Shown piece after piece: positions 11,930-23,666 of a DNA stretch of 64,000 nucleotides. The position numbers were made by a program, and so were the translations under genes. Positions within the stretch are counted from its first letter, which is position 1. The number at the start of each line of letters is the position of its first letter. The notes beneath the pieces were generated by a model. The model was given only the letters and a program-made list of their open reading frames with translations. It ran no database searches and was not told the DNA's origin. Source of the stretch: Ochromonas danica (taxonomy: Eukaryota; Sar; Chrysophyceae; Chromulinales; Chromulinaceae); NCBI GenBank assembly GCA_015146655.1, contig VKHL01000109.1:34751-98750 (forward strand), given 5' to 3'.

Positions 11930-13388
11930 CTACACAGCGACTACACGCTCTGGCGCGGAGCGGAGGCCACGATGAACCAAACCAGCAGCCTCAGGTTCAG
12001 CTTCAGTGTTCTTGCGCCAAAATACCACTTCCTGTTGCTTGAAGTAGCGTCTATCTTCTTCATCGATAAGAACTAAGTTGAGGAAGTATTTAACAGAGAA
12101 GACATTGTTGATGGACCGATATGTGGGAGTTAGATCCAAGTTTGACAAGAAGAGACGAATGGGAACACATTCTCCTGAAAGACAAGAAGAAATTATTTAG
12201 ATCACGTTGATACAAGCGAAAGAAACAACAAAGCACTTGCCCTTGATTGGTGCTCCATCCATTAGCTCGAATTTTATGATGTTTTCTGATTCGTTGTAAG
12301 CGCTGGCTCCCATTCCAGCAGCCTCTCTACGAATGACTGCAAGTTCCATGTGCTTAATCTTGATCCTTACCAAATGAAAGTAAATTTTGCCCAGAATTAC
12401 ATCCTGAATATGGTATTTTTGCTTGTCAAACTCGAACTCAATATGTAAACAATCCTCAATACCAACTTCCATCTTAATTCCCTGTGTAGGACTTTCTGTG
12501 GCGATCGCTTGGTTACCACCCTAATAGATCATATCATAAGGCGTCATTGACAATCACGAATACTCACCAGCAGAGTTCATGCTTACAGAGAGGAAGTTCT
12601 GGACAGCGAATTCTTGCTCTTTCACATTGTTGCTATAGTTGCGAGCGATTGTGACACGAACGAAATAGCGCAATCGTACATTCATTCCACTATATAGAAC
12701 ATTGATTTGCAGGGGATAAATCATACTCATAAGGTACGTAGATGACCGTAAGGCACTAACCTGTATGTTTCATAGGGTTTCTCAGTGCTAAACTCAAATC
12801 GAAAAGACTGAAGGGCAAGAAGTGAATGTTGAATGTTTATTGTGAGCCATGGTTTATTTGAATGTTTGTATACAAGAAAGAAGAGGACTCTACCTTGTTC
12901 TGAGTTATGGTTCCTGCTCCTTCCAATTCTCTCACTAAACAAGTGAACTTGGAAGGATTGCCTTTCTCTAAGTAAATCTCTATAATATATCCAAGATCAC
13001 AATCATCACAAAAATCCCAAACTAGAGATGGAGAGTGCGCATATTTGTATGTACTATACGTGACTGAGTAAGTGAGTGATGGTATATGAGAGTAGGAGTA
13101 AAGGCATGTGTATGCATATGACAGCAAGAGTGTTGGACAGTGAGGCTGTCCGATGTGATGTGATAGTCTCTCACCTGTTTGACCAATTAATTCCATACGA
13201 ATTCCTTGATGTTCAATCTTTTTACCAGGAGGTAAAGAGATATCTACAACACCACTGACATTTTCTTGTCCTGTATAAAGTGGTACTAATAGAGGATCTT
13301 GTCCAGGAACTTTCAATGATTTCTTTGGTCTTGACTCTTGATCATCAAAAATTATATTAATAGTAGGTGTTACTGTAAAAGAGAACAT
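11930..13388 (-). CDS. VPS26: Retromer subunit VPS26
   Basis: Arrestin-fold subunit of the retromer cargo complex, which recycles receptors from endosomes. Six exons: 13175-13388, 12894-12979, 12761-12807, 12587-12689, 12241-12520 and 11930-12174, giving 324 residues, normal for the family. Diagnostic blocks are GKKIEHQGIRMELIGQ, MEVGIEDCLHIEFEFDKQKY, the GAPIKGE/CVPIRLFL join and LNLVLIDEEDRRYFKQQE. The last intron (12175-12240) starts with GC (GCAAGT) rather than GT; no GT donor nearby restores the conserved reading. The donor of intron 4 is the GTAAGC after FLS, because the nearby GTGAGT would bring in a stop. The C-terminal tail after WRKN is short and divergent, as usual. Confidence 0.95.
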
Positions 13389-13747
13389 GATGATTTTAAT
13401 AGATAAATATTTCTTTACTCAATGATAATGAAATGATCAGGTAAGAAGAATAACAATAATAAACTTATGATAATAGCCAATATGGAGGATAGATACGAGA
13501 TGATCACAAGCCAGGGATCAAAGGACCAGAATCTAGGTCTAGGAATCTAGGTAAAGCTAGATTTCTAGATCACCAATTTAGGCTGTCTCTTGTCACGTGG
13601 TGATGAGAGAGGAGGACATGCTCTGCCAAAGGGAAGACAAAAGCAAAACAAGAACAAACAAATCCTAAGTGATTGTTGCTGACTATCTCACGACTGGAAG
13701 TCCTTTTCTAAAACGCTTTATATCTCTCTTTATTTCCTTATATTATC
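13389..13747. promoter_or_regulatory. Divergent spacer between VPS26 and derlin, CTAG-rich cluster
   Basis: 359 bases between two divergent starts. A cluster of CTAG-containing words (AATCTAGG, GGTCTAGG, GCTAGATTTCTAGATC) lies at about 13525-13570. A comparable cluster sits in the PLD/kinesin spacer. No gene was seen. Confidence 0.4.
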
Positions 13748-14649
13748 ATGGCTGATTATCATCCAAGTATCTTCAATTGGTATTTTGAGATTCCTATTAT
13801 TTCTCGATGCTATCTCACAATTGCTGTAGCTGTTACGACAGCTTGTTTCTTGGATATTATTTCTCCTTTTACACTCTATTATAACTATGAGCTTATTATA
13901 CAAAAGCATCAATATTGGAGACTTCTTTCCTCTTTCTTCTTTTTTGGAACGTTTAGTATTGACTTCTTGTTCCACATGTTCTTTGTCATAAGATACACTC
14001 GATTACTTGAAGAAGGCTTTTTCCGTGGACGTACTGCTGATTTTGTCTTTATGCTCTTCTATGCTGTTGTGACTATGTTAATTGCTGCTGCAACGATTGA
14101 CACTTTCACCAAAATCAAGTTCCTTGGTCATCCTTTGTCCTTCATGATGATCTATCTCTGGTCTCGTGACCCAGAAAACTATTATATTCGAATGAACTTC
14201 TTTGGTGTTCTTAATTTTAGCGCACCATATCTCCCATGGGTTATGCTCATCTTTTCCATGCTGATTGGCAATCCTGTAGAGATGGACTTACTGGTAAGTC
14301 AGCTGCCGTTTTCCAGTCAACATTGAAAACTGTATTTGAATTATCACATTTACATTGTAGGGAATCATTGTGGGACATTTGTATTACTTTTTGGATACTG
14401 TCTACCCCCAAGTAGCACAACTGCGTGGCTGGTCATTACAGAAGATTTTGGTAACTCCTTCACTGTTGCTCTATTTATTCTCATCCGACCACGGAATATT
14501 CATGAACACTGGAGTAAGTATTATTAATTATCAAGTTAATGATTGATACTAACTAACTGATGAATTCTTAGATTATACAGGATCATCCTATGATGGGGCA
14601 AATGATTGATGGCCTGCACGACGAACACGCAGTTGCGGGCCGAGACTGA
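13748..14649 (+). CDS. Derlin (Der1-family ERAD membrane protein)
   Basis: Rhomboid-pseudoprotease of the endoplasmic reticulum that helps move misfolded proteins to the cytosol for degradation. Exons 13748-14293, 14361-14513 and 14572-14649, joined in phase 0, give 258 residues, the usual length. Family hallmarks are the opening FNWYFEIPIISRCYL, the WR-like QYWRLLSSFFFFG, and GHLYYFLDTVYP (split by intron 1). Six membrane-spanning segments are visible. The hydrophilic tail ends in a short acidic/His-containing sequence without a clear SHP box. Derlin-2/3 or yeast Dfm1/Der1 class; a symbiont-derived plastid-import version (sDer1) is possible, but I see no plastid leader. Confidence 0.92.
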
Positions 14650-14861
14650 TTCTCTGAACAAAACGAAGGCGACACCATATTACCTTATTCTCACTGAAGT
14701 TCTTTCCATCATTGAATCCGAGAATGTGCTGTCAGCCAGCACAAACAAGTCTTCTCCATTCTGCTGCTTCAGATTGTACATATTTGGCCTGTATATATAC
14801 TTCTAACTTCCACACACCATTTTAGAAAGAAGTATGAAATGATCATTTACACGGAGAAGTT

Positions 14862-15767
14862 TTAGAAAGCTTCGTCCTCTGGCCTTACTAACCAGCAACC
14901 CGTTCGTTCTTCCCAACACGGAACACGTTGGTTTTGCTTGGAGGAAGGCACCTAGTCAGAATTATCAGAAAGTATTCACATAAGATCCACATCAATCACA
15001 TAAAGTATCTTCACGGAAATTTCACTCACAGTTAAAGCTAGGACATCCCGCAGTTCAGACTCTCTTCGTAATCGATGTTGCAGCTTCGCATAAGTTGCTG
15101 ATAAAGGCTTGATTTGATTCTTGGCAGACACCTCCTCACTCTTTCTCAGAGCGGGCTTTGCCGAAGCACGCAAAATATTCGTTGAACCAGGAATTAGCCC
15201 ACCTTGTTCATAAAATCCAGGTAGTCGATCAGCACTCTTATAGCTGTGATCACCCGCGCTCGCTTCAGGCACAAAGTTTCTGCGATCCAAAGTGGTTGGC
15301 ACTCTCTGCTTGCGGTTCATGTGAGCCTCAATATTAAGAAGCGTCGACTCAGACATTGATTTAGGAATACCCCGCTCATCCAAGACAATTTTCTTTCGCA
15401 TCCAATCTGATGATGGTAGGCCTCTTCGAAAGGGCATGGCGGGTAGAAGAGGATCGAGATGCTTCCTTTCTGGATGACTGAGTTCCTCTCCTTTATTGGT
15501 CGGAGGTATGAATCTCTTGCCTCTTTTATCTGTCTCTCTACTTTCTGGTGCAGTTAAAACTCTTCGACCAGGATGAAATAAATCTTCACAAGAGTAAGTG
15601 GCGTTGAATCGTCTTCTTCCACGATCACCAGCAAGAAAAGTTTCATCCGCTGTTTGTTTAACAACATGATTGACAATGACAGATGCTCGCAAATGATCTG
15701 GTGACATAGCTATTGGACTATGACATCTTTGAGATACTCTAGTCTTGAATCCATCCAGTTCCATCAT
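14862..15767 (-). CDS. Unknown basic protein, two exons
   Basis: No family recognised. Exons 15030-15767 and 14862-14951 join in phase 0 (GTGAGT donor, CTAG acceptor) to give about 275 residues. The start is the first ATG (15767); the open frame upstream of it has no ATG. The protein is rich in Arg, Lys, Ser and Pro, with no membrane segments and no signal peptide. Two loosely repeated elements, DLFHPGRRVL and ELSHPERKHL, suggest short linear repeats. The last 30 residues are Trp/Cys-containing (VPCWEERTGCW). It faces away from derlin and lies downstream of nothing on its own strand. Confidence 0.6.
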
Positions 15768-16157
15768 CGACTTGCAGCTTGTTGACAACGACAAGAATTG
15801 ACAGCACCAGTGCAGCCGAAAAGTCGTATTTCCCGAATTTTAACCTTTCAAAACCCTTTTGATTTCAACAACCGTTTTCAGATCCGTTTTATTTATAACA
15901 TTCTCCTCAGTCTTCTATTCTTATTGCCTTTTATAATTACCGAAAACATAACAATGATATGAGCTCACAGAACAACTAAAGACTAATTCGAGAGCACACC
16001 TAGTCTGTGCTCCCAAACAACTCACCAAATTAGTTGGCGAAGGAGCATGGATCATGAAAAGCAATATGCGTCTTCGGCAGGAGATATGTCCTAAGAAATA
16101 AGCTATTGATAGTCACAAGGATAAAGTGGTGATAGGAGCACCCTATATCATCTAACA
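15768..16157. other. Spacer with no recognised gene
   Basis: 390 bases between the start of the unknown basic protein and the stop of the first K+ channel. AT-rich, and presumably the promoter of the former and the 3' region of the latter. No repeat or RNA gene was seen. Confidence 0.4.
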
Positions 16158-17598
16158 TTAAAAACTCTGAGAGTGCTGACGATGAGGTTCAAAAATGGCG
16201 TGAAGTGCGCTTTTTGTCGTCGAGTCGTTCGTAACTTGTGTAGATCGTAGATCCGCAAATGAGGCTCTAGCCAAGCTAGATTGACGTTCAGAAGGACGAG
16301 CTGAAGAAAGGCCTTCCACGAAACGCAGGAAATTAGATCCCTCGAAAACCCTCATCTCCTCTGCAGCATTTGCACTCTCTTCAGTTGAGAAATACAACAG
16401 ATCCTAAACACCACACACACCCACATATACACAAACGTATACAAGCATTGTCAATTATTATTATTCATCTTGCATTAAAAAGCAAATGGAACATTCACAT
16501 ACCTCTCGGAAAATGCGTCCATGCCCACTCTTATCTAACTCATTGAATTTCTAACCAATAAACAAGGAAGTCTCCATCACCGCACTATTCCAATACCAGC
16601 ATAAAAAGGGGGCGGCAACAACCGTGACCTACCTCGACCCATGGCAACACATCATTCTCGTAATCGATCGAGCCGAAATGCAATAGTAAAGCCAGGACAA
16701 ACTCATCGCGTGCCACTCCAGGACCCTTATCTAAGTCTAAAAGGAAGCTAAGCTCCTTTCGCTTCATCAGCATGGATTCCATTTTATGCATTTGCTTTCG
16801 TTTCGCCCGTAAAACTTGCAAATTATTGAATGCGAAGGCAAATAATAAAGTGGAGAACAGCATATAAAAGCACATAAACAAATGTGTTAACTCATGTTGA
16901 ACTTCTAAGTCGCCATAGCCAACACTGGTGGATGTTTCTACCGCATAATATAGAGCTGCAATAAAACTCCAATCTTCTAAAGCACATAATATGACTGCAC
17001 CTATCATCACTGTCACTACGATTGCGAACATATTCAAACACATCAATCTAAAGTTAAATTGATAATCTGCTTTGAGATCTTGCGACTTTAACTTGACTTT
17101 CACTAAGGAAGCAGCAAAATTGAGATTGGAATTGACAAAGTCAGAAATGAAGCTGAAGACAAAGTAGATGCCAATAACCATGTAGAAGACAGTGAAGAGC
17201 CTCATGCCATCCGTGGTTGGCACATTATATCCGAAGCCTATACATCAAAAGATGCCAACAGGTGTTAGTTAAGGGAAAAACGACATCTTCCATTGTACCG
17301 ACTAACCTACGGTAGTTATGGTATTGATGATGAAAGAGAGTGCCGTAATAAAGCTCCATTCTTCGTAATGACAGTAAACTATCATGCCAACCACGAAGTA
17401 CAGAAATAGCATGAAAAGTCGCCGAGCTGGTCTCAACCACCATTTCGACTTCAGGTAGTTGATGAATCGTCGGTAGATCTGCCATGTTCGTTCTGGACAG
17501 GTTTGACTTGGTTCAGAGAACGACTGATAATCAGCTTCGAAATCATCATCATGATTCATTTCCGGCTTTATTTCCGTTTCGATCCTCTCCCATCTCAT
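16158..17598 (-). CDS. Two-pore-domain K+ channel with EF-hand-like tail, copy 1
   Basis: Four exons, 17307-17598, 16633-17237, 16503-16550 and 16158-16403, about 396 residues. Each half has a transmembrane pair flanking a selectivity filter: TTVG/FGYN (made by joining exons 1 and 2) and TSVGYGDL, so it should be K+-selective. After the last helix come two EF-hand-like loops, DLDKGPGVARDE and DKSGHGRIFRED (the latter on its own 48-bp exon), the layout of plant TPK vacuolar channels. Both loops are imperfect, with Pro or His at chelating positions, so calcium binding is uncertain. An ATG at 17559 (MNHDDD) is conserved in the neighbouring copy and may be the true start. It is a tandem paralogue of the gene at 18102-19684. 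Confidence 0.9.
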
Positions 17599-18101
17599 AT
17601 CTTGTCGTGTCGTCTCTGTAAAGCCGCCAAATGACGCAGACGGAACCGGGACACAGCGGGTTTGCCCGTTGACCGCTGCGTTTTGGGTGGGTTGTGGAGA
17701 AAACTCCTCGAAATCTTTACGAAACCCGATGGAAGCAATCGAGCATCAAAGGAACTTTGTGAGTACCATTGTTACCAATTCGATTGGAAAGTTGGCTTGG
17801 TATTCAAATTACAGCCAATATTGACAATGAACTACTTATTTTTATATGTACCTTTTCCATATATTGGCAAGACCAAAGCCAGCAATATATCTTGCTCTAA
17901 CACAATGTAAATTGAATATTACAGAGCCGCAATAGAAGAACAGAGTTACCATTATCCAAAACACAACAACCATATGCGCTTATTGGTAGACAAGAGTACT
18001 ATTTCACAGCACCCACGAAGAATTTTGATGGAATGTCATCTGCACATCATCGAATCCTCACAGCCACTGAGTAAAGGTGATCAACACCACATTATCTAAC
18101 A
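17599..18101. other. Spacer between tandem K+ channel genes
   Basis: 503 bases holding the likely promoter of copy 1 and the 3' end of copy 2. A GC-rich patch (about 17640-17690, GGGTTTGCCCGTTGACC) lies just before the copy 1 start; the rest is AT-rich. No gene was recognised. Confidence 0.4.
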
Positions 18102-19684
18102 TTAAAAACTACGCGAATGCTGACGACGAGTTTCAAAAAGCGCGTTAATTGCACTTTTTGTGGTCGACTCATTCGTAACCTGGGTAGATCGCAGATCGGC
18201 AAAAGAGGATCTCGTTGCAGCAGAAGGACGAGCTGTAGAAAGACTCTCCACGAAACGCAGGAAATTAGATCCCTCGAAAACCCTCATCTCCTCTGCAGCA
18301 TTTGCACTCTCTTCAGCTGAGAAATACAACAGATCCTAAACACCACACACACCCACATATACACAAACGCATACATGCATGCATGACATGCATGATTATT
18401 AAATTTATTCATCTTGCATTAAAAAGCAAATGGAACATTCACATACCTCTCGGAAAATGCGTCCATGCCCACTCTTATCTAACTCATTGAATTTCTAACC
18501 AATAAACAAGGAAGTCTCCATCACCGCACTATTCCAATACCAGCATAAAAAGGGGGCGGCAACAACCGTGACCTACCTCGACCCATGGCAACACATCATT
18601 CTCGTAATCGATCGAGCCGAAATGCAATAGTAAAGCCAGGACAAACTCATCGCGTGCCACTCCAGGACCCTTATCTAAGTCTAAAAGGAAGCTAAGCTCC
18701 TTTCGCTTCATCAACATGGATTCCATTTTATTCATTTGCTTTCGTTTCGCCCGTAAAACTTGCAAATTATTGAATGCAAAAGCACACAACAAAGTGGAGA
18801 ATAACATATAAAAACACACAAATACCTTGGTGCGTTCATTTTCTAATTCCAAGTCACCATAGCCCACAGTTGTCGAAGTTTCCACAGCGAAATACAAAGC
18901 AGTGATAAAACTCCAATCTTCTAATCCACATAATATGACTGCACCTATCATCACTGTCACTACGATTGAGAACATATTCAAACACATCAATCTAAAGTTA
19001 AATTGATAATCTGCTTTGAGATCTTGCGACTTTAACTTGACTTTCACTAAGGAAGCAGCAAAATTGAGATTGGAATTGACAAAGTCAGAAATGAAGCTGA
19101 AGACAAAGTAGATGCCAATAACCATGTAGAAGACAGTGAAAAGCCTCATGCCATCCGTGGTTGGCACATTATATCCATAACCTGAAACAGATTCATGATG
19201 AATCCAAGTGAGCAAGTGAGCAACTGGCAGTAGTGGAAAGAAGTCGAATCTCACCTATCGTGGTAATGGTGCTGATGATATAGAAAACAGCAGAAATTAA
19301 ACTCCATCTTTCATAATGACAATAGATGGCTGCACCAGTCACGAAATAGAGAAATAGCATGAAAAGTCGCCGAGCTGGTCTTAACCACCATTTCGTCTTC
19401 AAGTAGTTGATGAATCGTCGGTAGATCTGCCATGTTCGTTCTGGACAGGTTTGTTTTGGTTCAGAGAATGACCGATAATCAATCTCAAAATCCTCATGAT
19501 TCATTTCAGACTTTCTTTTGACCCCAGATAGTCCACTACCAACTGGCAGCAGATCAAACAAACATTCGGTTGGAATTTGCTGGCCTTTTGCATTTTGGGA
19601 ACAGCAGGCTTGGGCTTGGGCTTGGGCTTGGGCTTGGGAATGAGCAGACAAGGTTTGGGTTTGGGTTTGGGTTTGGGCCGCCAT
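18102..19684 (-). CDS. Two-pore-domain K+ channel with EF-hand-like tail, copy 2
   Basis: Paralogue of the gene at 16158-17598 with the same four-exon plan: 19255-19684, 18577-19181, 18447-18494 and 18335-18102. Filters are TTIG/YGYN and TTVGYGDL. The model from the first ATG (19684) has about 438 residues and begins with a Gln/Ala/Thr-rich stretch encoded by a hexanucleotide repeat. The ATG at 19504 (MNHEDFE) matches copy 1 and is a likely alternative start, making about 378 residues. The EF-hand-like loops are identical to copy 1. Exons 2-4, including introns, are almost identical between the copies over long tracts, while the first pore region and the second filter flanks differ. Start choice is the main doubt. 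Confidence 0.88.
19608..19678. repeat. GCTTGG-G / GTTTGG-G hexanucleotide microsatellite
   Basis: About five units of TTGGGC (19608-19638), then, after a short break, about four units of TTTGGG (19652-19678) on the plus strand. Runs of GGG every six bases could fold into a G-quadruplex. On the minus strand the units read as Gln-Ala and Gln-Thr repeats in the longest K+ channel frame. The array lies just upstream of the divergent transporter start at 19712. Confidence 0.9.
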
Positions 19685-19711
19685 CCACCAACATGATCAA
19701 CACAAACAAAG

Positions 19712-21133
19712 ATGAAGGAAACCACAAGAACTTTATTAAACAAAGGAGAGGCTCGAGACAATCGAAGTCGATCTTATTCGACATTAGAAGATAGTTATGA
19801 TGCTTCCATAACTTCCTCTTCATCTTGCACAGAGATGATGAAAAATAGGATCTACTTTATCTTGTCATCCTGTTGCAATCTCAATCCATTAGTTGCTTCC
19901 TCTATCGGTCTTGTCCTTGCTACTGCGATAGAAAGAGTTTCTTTCAAGATTATGATCGATCGCATGTTGCCTTATAAGTTTGTTTTGGTAGAGATTATTT
20001 TTGCTTTAACATGTGCTCTCTTCACCAGTGCAACTTTATGGGTGCTCTACTCCACCAATCAGATCACAGCTGAAATGAGACAATTCCCACAATGGAGAAT
20101 CTTTACTATGGCTGTATTGGATACAATGCAGTTTCTCTTGTTTGTCTATTCTGGTGCCGGTGTCTCCCCAACAATGACCGTCATCCTCATGCATACTAGC
20201 ACGTTCTTTGTTGTCTTGGGGTCTAAAGTAGTTTTCCCTAATAGAAAGTATAGTCTAGCTCATACATATGGAATGTTTTTGATGGGTTTTGCCATATTCT
20301 TTAGTCTCGTTAAGATCGTTTGGTATGATTCTACAGAGAATAGTGACTTTTCGGACACTTGGTCCTCTTTGGTTTATGTTGGTGCAGCGAGCTTGCAAGG
20401 CTTGTCAACCCTTTATAAGGAACACTGTCTTGCCTGCTGGTCAAGGCCAATTGACCTGTATTACTTGTCTGCTTATCTCTTCTTTTATCAATTCTTTGTT
20501 ACCATCGCCTTCTCTGCTCTCTTTTATGGTGTTTCAGGTAAGCAACTTCCTCCATGACTACTAACCAAGAAGATCTCGCTTAGTTGTTTCAATTTGATGT
20601 TAGATTTGATTGGCAGTCAAATATCGATGACTCATGGCTTCTATTATGGATGGAAGTGTTTTCTTGGTCAGACTCCCGCAGTGGTGAATCGTGATGACGA
20701 TCTCACACTCTATGTAGATTGTTCAGCTTCGCTTTGGGTTATTCTGGGATATGTCATTTCAACATTTTGTGTGGTAGTTTGTCTTCACTATGTCTTGGAG
20801 ACGGGCAGTCAGCTGGTGCCTCGTCTACTTTGTGCAGCAATATCTGCCGCCTTTGTTGTTCTCTGGGCTTATGACTGTCACTTCTCTCAGTATGAGAAAG
20901 ATTCTTATATTTTTGGCGGAAGGGTTGGAATAGCTGATTTACTCGCAATAGTCCTGCTTGTTGTGGGCACAGAAGTCTATGGCCGAGATCCGGAGCCAGA
21001 TGTGGAGCTTATCACGCATTATTCAAATACTAATGTCAGTAGGCCTATCATCCCTGAAGCTCCTTCTGCAGCGGCTTCTGAGTTTGTTGCGCTCACTCGG
21101 GACGGTTCCAACAAAACTGTTTTGCGGCAGTAG
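19712..21133 (+). CDS. CRT-like transporter (chloroquine-resistance-transporter family)
   Basis: Multi-pass membrane protein of the drug/metabolite superfamily, most like the CRT/CLT group (PfCRT of malaria parasites; plant CLT proteins that move thiols across the plastid envelope). Exons 19712-20537 and 20604-21133 join in phase 1 (S/DLIGSQ) to give 451 residues. About ten hydrophobic helices are visible after a 45-residue hydrophilic N-terminus. Family-like elements are GVSPTMTVILMHTSTFF, LQGLSTLYKE and a Cys pair in the long loop (HCLACWS). No plastid leader was seen, so a vacuolar or other endomembrane site is possible. Substrate unknown. The stop lies 38 bp from the convergent gene. Confidence 0.8.
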
Positions 21134-21171
21134 CATATGATGTATATTGTAAAATATGTAGCTTAGTTAGA

Positions 21172-23356
21172 TTAGAAAATAAACTTCGTTTCTTCATGCT
21201 GGCTGCTCCCAGCATGTTCAACACCGTACAGGCCATTCATAGCGGTTGCCCCTAAACATTTTTGATATAGTGGTGCCCATTCTTGCGTGTGTATTAACTG
21301 ATTCCTAAAAGCCTCGTGATTGCTCGATTCTCGGTTTTTGAGTAGACTATGGAGATCTTGAGGAACATCTTTTAGAAGACTACCAATCAAAATTCCACCC
21401 CATGCTGGAGGCACAAGTTGGTTAGAAGCATATATCAACCTGAATGACCAATGAGTAAGGAGAGCGCCCCGCTCATCTTTTTTGTTCAGACCATGGAGTT
21501 TGGACATTGCAGTTTGTACCTCTTCAACCAGCTCTCGACCACTTTCCTTTTCACCCAGTACCACGAAGAGAGAGAAGATTGAATCGAATAGAGCGATGGT
21601 CAAATGAAGCGGAAGAGACGGCCTAGAACAGCTGTCACAACAATTTACCAGACACTTGCTCAAGACAGATCGAACGGGAGGTGGGAGTGAATGACGGGAA
21701 AGCATCCTTGCCAAGAATGATATACATCTTGCTGAACTGAATAGTTCATCGACTTTCCCATTGGACGAGACAACAAGTTGACTCAAGGCATTTATGACCT
21801 TCAAAATAGCCGTTCCAACAGTCTTTTCTTCTACAAAGGCGGCTACAATGTGTTTAGAAGCGGTATCACTTTCACATTGAGCTATCAACCCTCCCATTAG
21901 AGCCAATAAACTGCCAAAGTTGCCAGTGCTAGAGCACCCCAGGCAGCGAGATATTTCGATTGGAAGTTGTTCTATTAGTTGCCACTTGACTCTTCGAAGG
22001 ATAGAGATAGGAAGGTTGAGTAATATAGTTTCCAGTAAATCTTGACGAAAAGCAGGACAGCAAGCTGTAGCAGCTACCTGACCCCTCTTCATCAGCAACG
22101 CTGACAATAGGCTATCAACTGCATTGGCACCAACCGTAGGCCTTACAATAAGCAACAATACTCGCAAGGTCTCAGCAGAGTGTACAATAAAATTGGCGCG
22201 GTGATTTTCCTGTTTGGGGAGATAACTGACATATGACATCACGAACATCAGACGAGAAAGAAGCTCTGCTTGATAGGATTCTGATAACCTCCGCATCAAA
22301 GAACATAACAAGGAACGAGCTACAACTGCTTCCAAAGCAGGTCTGTTAATTGACAAGGTACTAAAATAGAGCAAATAGTCCTGAACAATCATCGGTCAAA
22401 GACTATCAGAAAGGAGATATTAAAGGAGGGAGACCTACCAATACTGTGCATCGAACATTAGCATTCGATGCCATCACAAGCACATTAAAGATATATTGAC
22501 ATAAGTCTTCAATATTTTGCATGAACTTGGAGTCATCATAGTCTCTGTGATGCATAACTATTGCTTCCCTCAAACAAGATATTGCAATCTGTAACAAAGC
22601 GAGTATTTTGTCCGTTGTTTGACACTCTTGAAGCTCCATCATTACATATTTTAAGAGACCATAAACATGATAAAATGGGTTGACAGGAGTAGCAGCAAGG
22701 TCAGCCGTCAACAGAGCAGAACCAATGGCTACCACATTGCAAGAAGTGTTAGGGTCAGAAAACAACTTTCGCAGTGTCTGCTCACAGTTAGCTCCCAACG
22801 ATTGTCCTATTTGGAAGGTACTAATCAAAGCTGTGCCATAGAAATTAAAGACTATTTCCCATGCGATTATCTGATGCTGTGGATGGTGAGTGGCCCAAAC
22901 AGGGACAAACATAATAGTCGCTGCTAGACGCTGAACAAACTGCCATAGAAGTCTAAAACTATTATCTACTACCATTGGGTCATCACTTCGATCACTACTA
23001 TGAAGAGATTCTAATCCATCTCTGCAGTATCCTAGGAGCACATTTGCCAGTCGACACACTGTCTCTCCACTTATTCGACTTCCCACTTTCTTCAATGTGG
23101 GAATATAAGACTTCCAAAGTAGCATATAAGCAGGTGAGAATTCATGATTTTCATAACCTTTCTCTAATGCTGAGCATAACACTTCCATCATTCGATTGAA
23201 AGTTGTGGAAGACAATGTCTCTGTCTGACTAGTTAGCAGACTTTGGGAGAATTGCTCAACTAGTGGTACCATGCTCTCTTGCTGCGACAAATGATCCAAT
23301 GATGTCAAACAGGATGCTACTTTATCACAAAGAATAAGGATCTGATTTTCATTCAT
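21172..23356 (-). CDS. Unknown large helical protein (HEAT/ARM-like)
   Basis: Two exons, 22439-23356 and 21172-22380, give 708 residues. The acceptor must be TTCAG before 22380 (joining CTVL to DYLLYFSTL), because the earlier candidate puts a stop in frame. The protein is Leu-rich, almost wholly alpha-helical, with many 35-45-residue helix pairs and no membrane segment or signal peptide. This pattern suggests an alpha-solenoid scaffold. I considered the C-terminal part of MMS22L-type repair proteins but could not align conserved blocks, so no function is assigned. Confidence 0.65.
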
Positions 23357-23666
23357 GGCTTACTGTACAATATTAATAATTCATTTCTTTTTGATTTATT
23401 GATTTATTGTCACTCAAACCGATTCCATGGAATCTGCTAGATTTCCAAATAGACAAATTACTAAATCTCCAGATCAAGAAGCCAGACTGCAGTTTGACGA
23501 GAAGAGTGAGCGAGTGAGTCCCTGGTTCGCAATTTGCCTCACCTTCTATCATCGATCCAAGGTAAGTACCTGCTCATTGTTTTCATGAATGAAGTGAATA
23601 AGAAGGAAGGTAATCGATGTGTTTCTTTCCATGAAAATCTATTATTTGGTGGTAGCGACAGAGGAG
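23357..23666. promoter_or_regulatory. Promoter and 5' leader of the KH gene
   Basis: Divergent spacer. A GTAAGT donor at 23562 and an acceptor at about 23655 suggest a leader intron, so transcription probably starts near 23430-23520. An upstream ATG at 23427 opens a 45-codon frame ending at that donor, but it does not join in phase with the KH protein, so it is either untranslated or a short upstream frame. Confidence 0.45.

Noticed and set aside
11710-12076. Two plus-strand open frames over the VPS26 3' end
   Set aside because: They overlap the last VPS26 exon, whose reading is conserved, and do not join to the upstream gene in a convincing way.
19652-19678. Interstitial telomere repeat
   Set aside because: TTTGGG units resemble some telomere repeats, but there are only four, they grade into TTGGGC units and they sit inside a gene pair; a microsatellite is the simpler reading.
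23427-23561. Upstream ATG frame as the true start of the KH protein
   Set aside because: Its splice phase does not match the KH reading frame, while MAEDALARAREIAAKLSG starts cleanly on the next exon.
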